DNA from: Omnitrophica bacterium RIFOXYB12_FULL_50_7
GTDB taxonomy: Bacteria; Omnitrophota; Omnitrophia; Omnitrophales; Aquincolibacteriaceae
DNA length: 7,692 bases
Reading direction: 5' to 3'
Assembly: GCA_001804345.1 (NCBI GenBank)
Contig: MHFU01000053.1
Location: 15,753-23,444 of the forward strand
The position numbers were made by a program, and so were the translations under genes. The notes under the pieces are model-generated. The model was not told where the DNA came from and made no database searches. It saw only the letters and a list, made by a program, of their open reading frames with translations. How positions within the stretch are numbered: the stretch's first letter is position 1; each line of letters starts with the position of its first letter. Positions 1 to 4,621 of this stretch are shown piece after piece.

Positions 1-32
1 TGGATCTTGAGATTTGTTTCTTGGTTCTTATT

Positions 33-425
33 TTAGAAGAAAATTCCCATCATCAAAAGCGCGAAACCCACGGCTGCGGAACTCAAGACCACCACGCGGA
101 ACGCGAGGGGCTCGGCTACAAGCGCCATCAGGAACTCCCGGGACTTCTTATAAAAGAAGACAAGCGGCACAACCTTGGCGAGGCCCAGACTCACCACCAG
201 TGTCACCACAAAGTTCTCCGTGTTCACGAACTTCACAAATTCCACCCAGGTCCACAAGACGAGCGCCAAAACCGCCGCCCCAACGACCGGTATCCAACGA
301 GGGCGAACTTCCGGATAAAGCTCCACGATAAGGCGCCTCAAGCTTTCCAAAGAAAAAGCAGCCCAGGCCCCCCCGAGAACCATCCACGAACCCAATACGA
401 TGCTTAAAAATTTAAAGTAGGTCAT
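33..425 (-). CDS. Unrecognised four-helix integral membrane protein, 130 aa
   Basis: I do not recognise the family. The protein is strongly hydrophobic, with about four membrane segments (roughly residues 4-25, 45-67, 72-91 and 108-129). Short charged turns separate them (around ESLRRLIVELYPEVRPR and YKKSRE). There is no cleavable signal peptide and no catalytic motif I can name. The ATG start at 425 is well supported: AAGGAGA (434-440) sits eight bases upstream. The stop is a TAA at 33-35. It is the last of five minus-strand genes in the window, 177 bases downstream of the DUF981 gene. A GGGGAACG-type repeat fills part of that gap, so it may have its own promoter. The opposite-strand frames here are Arg/Pro/His-rich and look like shadows. 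It is confidently a real gene, but its function is unknown. Confidence 0.75.
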   Translation of the reverse strand: MTYFKFLSIVLGSWMVLGGAWAAFSLESLRRLIVELYPEVRPRWIPVVGAAVLALVLWTWVEFVKFVNTENFVVTLVVSLGLAKVVPLVFFYKKSREFLMALVAEPLAFRVVVLSSAAVGFALLMMGIFF

Positions 426-433
426 AGTTAATT

Positions 434-440
434 CTCCTTA
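434..440 (-). promoter_or_regulatory. Ribosome binding site for the 130-aa membrane protein
   Basis: On the minus strand the sequence reads AAGGAGA, then AATTAACT, then ATG. This is close to the consensus and at normal spacing, so it fixes the start of the 33-425 gene. Confidence 0.75.
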
Positions 441-441
441 T

Positions 442-502
442 AACGGGGAACGTGGAACGGGTAACGGGGAACGCAAGCATTCAACGTTTCCCGCTCCCCG
501 CG
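442..502. repeat. GGGGAACG/CGTTCCCC palindromic intergenic repeat, full copy
   Basis: The left part carries clustered GGGGAACG and GGAACG words. The right part carries CGTTTCCCGCTCCCCG, and a short AAGCATTC spacer lies between them. The two sides are imperfectly complementary, so the RNA or single strand could fold into a hairpin. Two relatives are present, at 2181-2214 (right half only) and 6340-6403. The right half 473-500 matches 2181-2208 at 27 of 28 bases. Its role is unknown; REP-like extragenic elements look like this. The remaining bases 503-602 before the next gene show no clear signal except a possible 17-codon ORF described in the findings. Confidence 0.8.
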
Positions 503-602
503 TCTTTTGTCTTCAGTCTGTAGTCGATGCAGAACACGGCCTTCTTCTAAAAGTACCCGCATCGTTCCTGCTCACCGGAGTAAGTGCCACAGTTCGTCAT
601 TT

Positions 603-1151
603 TTACCGTTTCATGAAATCCGCGATGTGTTGCCAGTAGGCACCACACACGATAAAGGCCCAGATCATTCCGGACAAGACAAGCGTAACTGCTCCCGCAA
701 GCCGGAACGTCCTCCATCCGTACCTTACGGTCGGATACGCCCCAAGACCTGCGATCCCGGCAAGCAGAAATCCGATCCCGGTCAAAAGCGGAGATTTGGA
801 GAGCCCGAGCCGCAGGAATTGTGTGCCGACCACGATCGCCACAAGTCCCGCGAAAAAACCGTAGATCGCGACAGGCTTCAGGTCCAACCCCTTCGCCAGA
901 TGCCACGAGGCCGCAAGCATCAGACCGCCGAAGAGCACCGAAAGCTCGCCAAACGCCACATTGTAACTTCCTGGGAGCGGCCAGGTGAACGTCATCCAGA
1001 AACCCGTGACCAGAGCGATCAGACCCGCCAGCGCAAACACAGGCGCCCAGGGTTGCGTCGGCTCCCCCTCCTTGCGCACCAGAAAGCCCGCCAGCACAAA
1101 AAAACCCGCGGCGATATTCACCAGCATCAGTGTCACATAATCAATGAACAT
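603..1151 (-). CDS. DUF981 family integral membrane protein, 182 aa
   Basis: This is a polytopic membrane protein with about six helices (roughly residues 4-25, 34-56, 67-87, 95-113, 121-140 and 150-170). I assign it to DUF981 (PF06168) from the N-terminal FIDYVTLMLVN stretch and the conserved FTWPLPGSYNVAFGE segment at residues 55-69, where the Trp-Pro-Leu-Pro-Gly-Ser-Tyr-Asn core is characteristic. The length is normal for the family. No biochemical function is established for DUF981. The ATG at 1151 is preceded by AAGGAGG (1156-1162) at good spacing. The gene lies 56 bases downstream of the release-factor-like gene on the same strand and may be co-transcribed with it, though I see no functional link. 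Recognition was from memory, not a search. Confidence 0.82.
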   Translation of the reverse strand: MFIDYVTLMLVNIAAGFFVLAGFLVRKEGEPTQPWAPVFALAGLIALVTGFWMTFTWPLPGSYNVAFGELSVLFGGLMLAASWHLAKGLDLKPVAIYGFFAGLVAIVVGTQFLRLGLSKSPLLTGIGFLLAGIAGLGAYPTVRYGWRTFRLAGAVTLVLSGMIWAFIVCGAYWQHIADFMKR

Positions 1152-1154
1152 AGA

Positions 1155-1162
1155 CTCCTCCT
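1155..1162 (-). promoter_or_regulatory. Ribosome binding site for the DUF981 gene
   Basis: The minus strand reads GAAGGAGG, then AGTCT or less, then ATG. This near-perfect Shine-Dalgarno sequence fixes the start at 1151. Confidence 0.7.
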
Positions 1163-1207
1163 TCTGTGGGTCTTCGTAGCGTAAAACGGTACCCTTTTAT
1201 GATCAAC

Positions 1208-1621
1208 CTATTCCTCCGAGGGTTGGGCACGAAGTTTTTTAAGCGCGCCGTGTCTCTGCTTGGCATCGAGCATTTTGTCTTTAGCGCGTCTGGAACGTTT
1301 GCGTTTTTGCCGCCGGATCTTGGCAATTCGCCGGGCTTCAGCACTCTCACGGCCAAGGATCTGTGCTTCCAGCTTATCGGCAAGCATCCGACGCGCCCAG
1401 TACCGGTTCATGGCCTGCGTACGTTCTTGCTGGCATTTAATGACAAGTCCTGTGGGTATGTGTTTCAGGACTACGCACGTGGAGACTTTGTTGACGTTCT
1501 GACCTCCCGGTCCCCCGGAGCGCACAAAGGATTCCTCAAGATCCTCGTCGCGGATCCCAAGCCGCTCCATTTGACGCCGAAGCCCCTGTTGCTTCTTTTC
1601 AGACACCGGATAAATAGCCAT
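1208..1621 (-). CDS. Peptide chain release factor-like protein (GGQ domain, probable ribosome rescue factor), 137 aa
   Basis: This is a codon-independent release-factor homologue. The RF-1 catalytic domain carries SGGPGGQNVNKVST at residues 35-48, with the Gly-Gly-Gln (39-41) that positions water to hydrolyse peptidyl-tRNA. The stop-codon-reading domain of RF1/RF2 is absent. A very basic C-terminal tail (about 97-131: RRIAKIRRQKRKRSRRAKDK and on) resembles the tails with which ArfB and mitochondrial C12orf65-type proteins probe an empty mRNA channel. The expected role is therefore release of peptides from stalled ribosomes in the cytoplasm. The N-terminus (PVSEKKQQGLRRQMERLGIRDEDLEESFVRSGGPGGQ) fits the short release-factor-like family better than ArfB itself. 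I chose ATG 1621, which has a weak TTGGAA site upstream and fits the family start. A TTG at 1648 would add nine residues and overlap the upstream stop as TTGA. Confidence 0.9.
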   Translation of the reverse strand: MAIYPVSEKKQQGLRRQMERLGIRDEDLEESFVRSGGPGGQNVNKVSTCVVLKHIPTGLVIKCQQERTQAMNRYWARRMLADKLEAQILGRESAEARRIAKIRRQKRKRSRRAKDKMLDAKQRHGALKKLRAQPSEE

Positions 1622-1644
1622 AGAATTTCCAACTTCTAAAACCG

Positions 1645-2142
1645 TCAACGTGTCTCTGCGTTACCCAGGACTGCTCCATGCAGCGACGCTATATTTGCTA
1701 ATTTACTATTGAGCTCTTCAGCGGAAGAATCCTGGGCCTTTTTATATTCCGCTACAGTCGAAGATAACTGAGTGAGCTGTCTCTGAGTGTCCGCGATGCT
1801 TGCGATCGCAGTTTCCAGACGGCCGGCATTCTTTTCATTCTGAGAAACAAGCTTCTCTATCTTTGCATCCACCGCATCTAATTTTCCATTAATGCTGCTT
1901 ATTTTCACATTCACTGCTGTTTCTCGGGAAAGACTATCCGCCTTTAATGAGTTAAATCCCATCCACAACCCTGCGCCTAACACGATCATCCCGCAGGCCA
2001 AAAGCAAAGCCATCATCGGCAAGGACACACCCTGTTTCGGCAAAGCCCTTTCGTAAACCGGTATATTTCTTGGAATATCTTTTCCAGCGCCTGCGTTTGC
2101 ATTCTCTGAAATTTTTTTGAAACTATCCATTGCTACCGACAT
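1645..2142 (-). CDS. Single-pass membrane protein with long extracytoplasmic coiled coil, 165 aa
   Basis: I recognise no named family. The cytoplasmic N-terminus (1-40) is polar, with basic residues before one hydrophobic segment at about 41-63. A long helix-forming stretch follows (about 70-155) with heptad-like hydrophobic spacing (ISSINGKLDAVDAKIEKLV, RLETAIASIADTQRQLTQL), typical of a coiled coil facing the periplasm or outside. It lacks Cys in the coiled coil and has no enzyme motif, so a structural or scaffold role is possible but unproven. The ATG at 2142 is chosen because a perfect AAGGAGGA (2147-2154) precedes it. The frame stays open upstream to 2241, but that extension would translate repeat sequence. 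The stop lies 23 bases before the release-factor-like ATG, which suggests one operon. Confidence 0.8.
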   Translation of the reverse strand: MSVAMDSFKKISENANAGAGKDIPRNIPVYERALPKQGVSLPMMALLLACGMIVLGAGLWMGFNSLKADSLSRETAVNVKISSINGKLDAVDAKIEKLVSQNEKNAGRLETAIASIADTQRQLTQLSSTVAEYKKAQDSSAEELNSKLANIASLHGAVLGNAETR

Positions 2143-2146
2143 TTCA

Positions 2147-2154
2147 TCCTCCTT
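2147..2154 (-). promoter_or_regulatory. Ribosome binding site deciding the start of the coiled-coil gene
   Basis: The minus strand reads AAGGAGGA, then TGAA or less, then ATG at 2142. It rejects the longer open frame that begins at 2241 inside repeat-derived and neighbouring coding sequence. Confidence 0.75.
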
Positions 2155-2180
2155 TTTTAAAAGCACCCTAGGCTGACAAA

Positions 2181-2214
2181 GCAAGCATTCAACGTTTCCC
2201 GTTCCCCGAGTCCC
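2181..2214. repeat. Truncated (right-half) copy of the GGGGAACG/CGTTCCCC repeat
   Basis: Positions 2181-2208 match 473-500 at 27 of 28 bases. The left half seen at 442-472 is missing; unrelated bases occupy 2161-2180. On the minus strand the element supplies the last eight codons and the stop of the 63-aa membrane protein gene (2189-2380). Confidence 0.75.
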
Positions 2215-2380
2215 CAATTTTGTATTTTTTTCGTCCTTCAATGATCAGTGCAACGCCCGCCAGAAAAAATGAGAGGAACCCCAGGAATGAAAAAACCATG
2301 CTGGGCAAGGTCCCCACCCAGAACGCACACGTGATGAGCAATAACCCAGGGAGGAAATATTTCCAAATGTAATTTTTCAT
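2189..2380 (-). CDS. Small two-helix membrane protein, 63 aa
   Basis: This is a small hydrophobic protein of unknown family with two predicted membrane segments (about 7-25 and 28-48), then a basic tail (EGRKKYK). The last eight residues (GDSGNGKR) and the TGA stop are encoded by the GGGGAACG-type repeat at 2181-2214. The original C-terminus may therefore have been replaced when the repeat arrived or recombined. The ATG at 2380 has only a weak purine-rich GAGAG some 12 bases upstream. The lack of a good ribosome binding site lowers confidence, although hydrophobicity and position at the head of the minus-strand set support a real gene. The coiled-coil gene begins 46 bases downstream with its own strong site. 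Confidence 0.55.
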   Translation of the reverse strand: MKNYIWKYFLPGLLLITCAFWVGTLPSMVFSFLGFLSFFLAGVALIIEGRKKYKIGDSGNGKR

Positions 2381-2443
2381 GGCGGCGTTATTCTCTCAGA
2401 ACCCTCAAAAGACTTCAAGGGGCCTGCCCACTTTTCAGCTTTC

Positions 2444-2472
2444 TTGATTTTAGCCGCATTCCAAAGTACTAT
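2444..2472 (+). promoter_or_regulatory. Candidate promoter for the ArsP_2-type transporter
   Basis: TTGATT (2444-2449), a 17-base spacer and TACTAT (2467-2472) resemble sigma-70 elements, with 4 of 6 matches each. The predicted start of transcription falls almost on the ATG at 2481, which would make a leaderless mRNA. That agrees with the absence of a Shine-Dalgarno sequence there. The support is pattern-based only. Confidence 0.3.
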
Positions 2473-2480
2473 CCCTGTCC

Positions 2481-3359
2481 ATGAACCTAATCTTGCTAGA
2501 CGCTTTCAGGGATACGCTCGCGATGATGCCGTGGCTTTTGGGGATCTATCTCTTACTCGAGATCCTTGAGAACAAGTCGGAATCTTTCATTGGAGAGAAG
2601 ATCAGCCACAGGATGGGGGTGGCACCTTTCCTGGGCGCGCTTTTGGGATGCATGCCCCAATGTGGTTTCTCGGTCATCGCTGCCACGCTTTATGCCCGCA
2701 GATGCATTTCTCTCGGAACGCTTCTCGCGGTTTTCCTTTCAACCTCGGATGAAGCGATCCCGGTCATTCTCGCCCAGCAAGACAAAGCCCCGTTGGTTCT
2801 TTGGCTTTTGCTCGTAAAAGTAATCCTCGCGACAATCGCCGGATATACAATCGACCTTATTTTCAAAAAAGACACTTCCAGGGAACCGCATGCTCCACAC
2901 GCCCCTGTAATCCCTAAAGGAGGACACCGGTCCTGCGACTGCCATGCTCACGGCCTGGGGATCCCCAGGTGGAAAACGTTTTTTCTCTTTCCGTTAAAAC
3001 ACACACTGAAAGTTTCATTTTTTGTTTTTGCAGTTTCGCTTGCGATTGGCCTCATAATCGCAAAATTCGGAGAAAACGTCCTGAAGCACACTTTTTTCGC
3101 GGGGACTTTTTTCCAACCCTTGCTTGCAGTTCTGGTGGGACTTATCCCGAACTGCGCAGCTTCCGTCGCGATCACCGAAGTCTATTTGAAAGGCGCCATC
3201 ACTTTTGGTTCCACAATCGCAGGTCTTTCAGCAAGTGGCGGCTTAGGCCTGCTGGTCCTCCTTAAAGAAAACAAAGATCGCAAAGAAAATGCCCTCATTA
3301 TCGGCCTCCTCGTTTTCATAAGCCTCACGGCCGGGATCCTACTGAATCTTTTTCTTTAA
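2481..3359 (+). CDS. ArsP_2-type (PF11449) putative heavy-metal/manganese exporter, 292 aa
   Basis: This inner-membrane transporter belongs to the group annotated as putative 10-TM heavy-metal exporter, arsenic efflux protein or putative manganese transporter. Substrate assignments in the family are not firm. The diagnostic stretch GALLGCMPQCGFSVIAATLY (residues 52-71) is followed by FLSTSDEAIPV (85-95). A second, inverted-topology-like half repeats the pattern as GLIPNCAASVAITEVYLKG (220-238). The halves are joined by a polar loop (about 130-165) with H137, H140, H149, C152, C154, H155 and H157, a likely metal-binding segment. Membrane segments lie at about 14-30, 48-68, 75-97, 105-127, 176-194, 208-222, 240-262 and 272-292. 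The ATG at 2481 has no visible ribosome binding site, but family alignment favours this start. The half-size UPF0016 gene follows after 66 bases. Confidence 0.85.
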   Translation: MNLILLDAFRDTLAMMPWLLGIYLLLEILENKSESFIGEKISHRMGVAPFLGALLGCMPQCGFSVIAATLYARRCISLGTLLAVFLSTSDEAIPVILAQQDKAPLVLWLLLVKVILATIAGYTIDLIFKKDTSREPHAPHAPVIPKGGHRSCDCHAHGLGIPRWKTFFLFPLKHTLKVSFFVFAVSLAIGLIIAKFGENVLKHTFFAGTFFQPLLAVLVGLIPNCAASVAITEVYLKGAITFGSTIAGLSASGGLGLLVLLKENKDRKENALIIGLLVFISLTAGILLNLFL

Positions 3360-3386
3360 TCCCTTCCCCGCTCATTCCATTTAAGC

Positions 3387-3392
3387 TACAAT
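3387..3392 (+). promoter_or_regulatory. Possible -10 element upstream of the UPF0016 half gene
   Basis: TACAAT matches the -10 consensus at 5 of 6 bases and lies 33 bases before the ATG. No convincing -35 exists at 16-18 bases upstream (TTCCCC at best), so this may only be chance. The gene could equally be read through from the upstream transporter. Confidence 0.2.
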
Positions 3393-3412
3393 CCACCCTG
3401 TTATTCACCTTT

Positions 3413-3420
3413 CAAGGAGA
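3413..3420 (+). promoter_or_regulatory. Ribosome binding site for the UPF0016 half gene
   Basis: CAAGGAGA lies five bases before the ATG at 3426. The match is strong and fixes this start. Confidence 0.75.
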
Positions 3421-3425
3421 CTTCT

Positions 3426-3698
3426 ATGGATTGGAAAATATTTTTAGCAACCTTAAGCGCTATATTTTTCGCGGAACTTGCGGACAAAACGCAACTCGTA
3501 GGAATTACCATGGCCGCCAAGACCGGGAAACCTCTTTCTGTGTTCCTGGGTTCAATCGCGGGCTATGCGCTTGTGACGCTGATCTCCGTCGTTCTCGGAA
3601 CTCTCCTGGCGAAATACGTCAAGCCCGAGTTTATACGTTATGGCGGTGCAACCGCATTCGTTGTCATCGGAATGCTGATGTTCTTTAATAAACTGTAA
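3426..3698 (+). CDS. Half-length UPF0016/GDT1 (TMEM165) family cation transporter, 90 aa
   Basis: This membrane protein belongs to the UPF0016 (PF01169) family. Characterised members such as V. cholerae MneA, cyanobacterial Mnx, yeast Gdt1 and human TMEM165 move Mn2+ and/or Ca2+ out of the cytosol. The signature E-x-G-D-(K/R)-(T/S) appears once as ELADKT (residues 17-22), with Ala replacing the usual Gly. About three membrane segments are seen (3-19, 38-62 and 69-88). Full-length proteins have two such repeats and around 200 residues, so this is a one-repeat form that must pair with itself or with another half; no second half is present nearby. Position 66 bases after the ArsP_2-type transporter suggests shared metal homeostasis. 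The ATG is backed by AAGGAG. Confidence 0.88.
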   Translation: MDWKIFLATLSAIFFAELADKTQLVGITMAAKTGKPLSVFLGSIAGYALVTLISVVLGTLLAKYVKPEFIRYGGATAFVVIGMLMFFNKL

Positions 3699-3712
3699 CT
3701 GTAATCCAACCT

Positions 3713-3719
3713 GAGGGAG
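3713..3719 (+). promoter_or_regulatory. Ribosome binding site for the 27-codon Lys/Cys ORF
   Basis: GAGGGAG lies five bases before the ATG at 3725. It is a strong site at ideal spacing and the main reason to call this short ORF. Confidence 0.55.
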
Positions 3720-3724
3720 CTATC

Positions 3725-3808
3725 ATGGCCAAGAAAGTAAAGAAAGCGGCAAAAAAGAAGACGAAAAAAGCAGCAAAAAAATCCAGTTGCGGCTGCTGCT
3801 GCAGCTAG
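3725..3808 (+). CDS. Micro-protein: Lys/Ala-rich body with a four-Cys tail, 27 aa
   Basis: This 27-residue ORF starts MAKKVKKAAKKKTKK and ends SSCGCCCS. Lysine makes up 11 of 27 residues, and four of the last six residues are Cys (positions 22, 24, 25 and 26). The body resembles histone-H1-like KKAAKKK tails; the tail could bind a soft metal or form disulfides. Three things favour translation. It has an excellent GAGGGAG site, it lies 26 bases after the UPF0016 half gene on the same strand, and its TAG lies just before a perfect hairpin that could end the transcript. I know no named family. A DNA- or RNA-binding peptide, a metal chaperone, or low-complexity noise are all possible. The Lys codons are AAA/AAG runs, so chance origin in A-rich DNA cannot be dismissed. 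Confidence 0.55.
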   Translation: MAKKVKKAAKKKTKKAAKKSSCGCCCS

Positions 3809-3811
3809 GAA

Positions 3812-3856
3812 AAAGGGGTCAGACACCTTTTTCCTATAAAGGTGTCTGACCCCTTT
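3812..3856. repeat. Perfect 19-bp inverted repeat (GGGGTCAGACACC palindrome)
   Basis: The arms AAAGGGGTCAGACACCTTT (3812-3830) and its exact reverse complement (3838-3856) flank a 7-base TTCCTAT loop. A degenerate relative lies inside the radical SAM gene at 5133-5180; its left arm matches this one at 17 of 19 bases. This makes it a dispersed palindromic element of the REP/RAYT-substrate type, by analogy. No transposase is visible in the window. It sits four bases after the micro-protein stop and 12 bases before the best start for the pseudouridine synthase gene. Confidence 0.85.
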
Positions 3857-3861
3857 ATTTT
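3812..3861 (+). terminator. Possible hairpin terminator formed by the palindrome
   Basis: The 19-bp stem with a seven-base loop is followed by CCCCTTTATTTT. That is an acceptable, if interrupted, T-rich tail. Placement right after the micro-protein ORF suits the end of the metal-transport transcript. Because the element is a dispersed repeat, any terminator activity may be incidental. Confidence 0.4.
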
Positions 3862-3868
3862 GCGAGAA

Positions 3869-4621
3869 ATGTCTTCACGCTTTCCCATGACAAACTCCCC
3901 TTTCACGCAATGCCCGATCCTCTTTGAGGACGCCGACCTGCTTGTCATCAACAAGCCCGAGGGGGTTCTTTCACATCCGAATCCCGGAACCAAAAACAAA
4001 ACCTCCGCTTTCGAGGGCCCTTATAATTTGGGCGACCGGCGCTTTCAAACACCGCAAGGCCCGCTGTGGCTCGTCCATCGCCTGGATCATGACACCTCCG
4101 GAGTACTTCTTGCCGCGAAGAACAAAAAAAGCGTCGCGGCCTGCCGGAAAGCTTTCGAGGAAAGAAAAGTAAAGAAAAACTACATCGCTCTTGTTTCAAG
4201 GCGGCCGATGCCTCCTCACGGAATATGGCGCGACACGCTCATGGAACAGCACTCCAGTGGCGGTATCCGCTCCGCGATCAATTATGCAGGAAAGCCCAAT
4301 GCCTTTTTAAATTACAAAATGAAAGAATATTTTCCGAAGTTGAATTTGTCGCTTCTGGAGATCGAACTATTGACCGGAAAAACACATCAGATCCGCGTGC
4401 AATCGGCCTATCGCGGTCATCCCGTGGCCGGCGACCGGATCTACGGAAATTTTACTCTCAATAAAGAATTGAAGGTAGCTTTCGGTCTTCACAGGATGTT
4501 CCTTCACGCGTGGAAACTGGTCTTCCCGCATCCTACAAGCGGCAAACTCCTCACGATCGAATCCCCGCTCCCGGAAGATCTCGATGACTGCCTCCTCAGG
4601 GTTTCTCCCAAGAAGCGATGA
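3869..4621 (+). CDS. RluA-family RNA pseudouridine synthase, 250 aa
   Basis: The enzyme converts uridine to pseudouridine in rRNA or tRNA in the cytoplasm. Family motifs appear in order. ILFEDADLLVINKPEGVLSHP (17-37) is motif I, VHRLDHDTSGVLL (69-81) carries the catalytic Asp73 in HRLD, KNYIALV (103-109) is motif III, and LLTGKTHQIRVQ (167-178) with HPVAGDRIYG (184-193) completes the fold. There is no N-terminal S4 domain, so it resembles the short RluA/TruC type; the target base cannot be told from sequence. ATG 3869 and ATG 3887 are both possible, with only weak ribosome binding sites. A GTG at 3842 would start inside the palindromic repeat and is less likely. Its TGA overlaps the next ATG as ATGA, which implies translational coupling. 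Confidence 0.88.
   Translation: MSSRFPMTNSPFTQCPILFEDADLLVINKPEGVLSHPNPGTKNKTSAFEGPYNLGDRRFQTPQGPLWLVHRLDHDTSGVLLAAKNKKSVAACRKAFEERKVKKNYIALVSRRPMPPHGIWRDTLMEQHSSGGIRSAINYAGKPNAFLNYKMKEYFPKLNLSLLEIELLTGKTHQIRVQSAYRGHPVAGDRIYGNFTLNKELKVAFGLHRMFLHAWKLVFPHPTSGKLLTIESPLPEDLDDCLLRVSPKKR

Noticed and set aside
507..1184. Long plus-strand open frame (225 codons) opposite the DUF981 gene
   Set aside because: The product is rich in Arg, His, Lys and Pro with no domain or hydrophobic pattern. It lies entirely antisense to a recognisable gene with a strong ribosome binding site.
1166..1639. Plus-strand open frame (157 codons) opposite the release-factor-like gene
   Set aside because: The reverse strand carries an intact GGQ motif and family-typical tail. 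The plus-strand product shows no family and no ribosome binding site.
2143..2241. N-terminal extension of the coiled-coil protein to 2241
   Set aside because: It would translate the half repeat and part of the 63-aa gene in another frame, while a perfect ribosome binding site sits directly before ATG 2142.
2390..2418. Possible minus-strand promoter TTGAAG-N17-GAGAAT before the 63-aa gene
   Set aside because: There are only 4 of 6 matches in each box, and it would also place transcription start almost at the ATG. That is too weak to annotate as a feature.
3360..3425. Mn-sensing yybP-ykoY riboswitch upstream of the UPF0016 gene
   Set aside because: The gap is only 66 bases and shows none of the expected conserved loops.
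3842..3868. GTG 3842 as the start of the pseudouridine synthase gene
   Set aside because: It lies in the right arm of a dispersed palindrome and would add repeat-encoded residues upstream of the family's normal start. ATG 3869 or 3887 is more likely.
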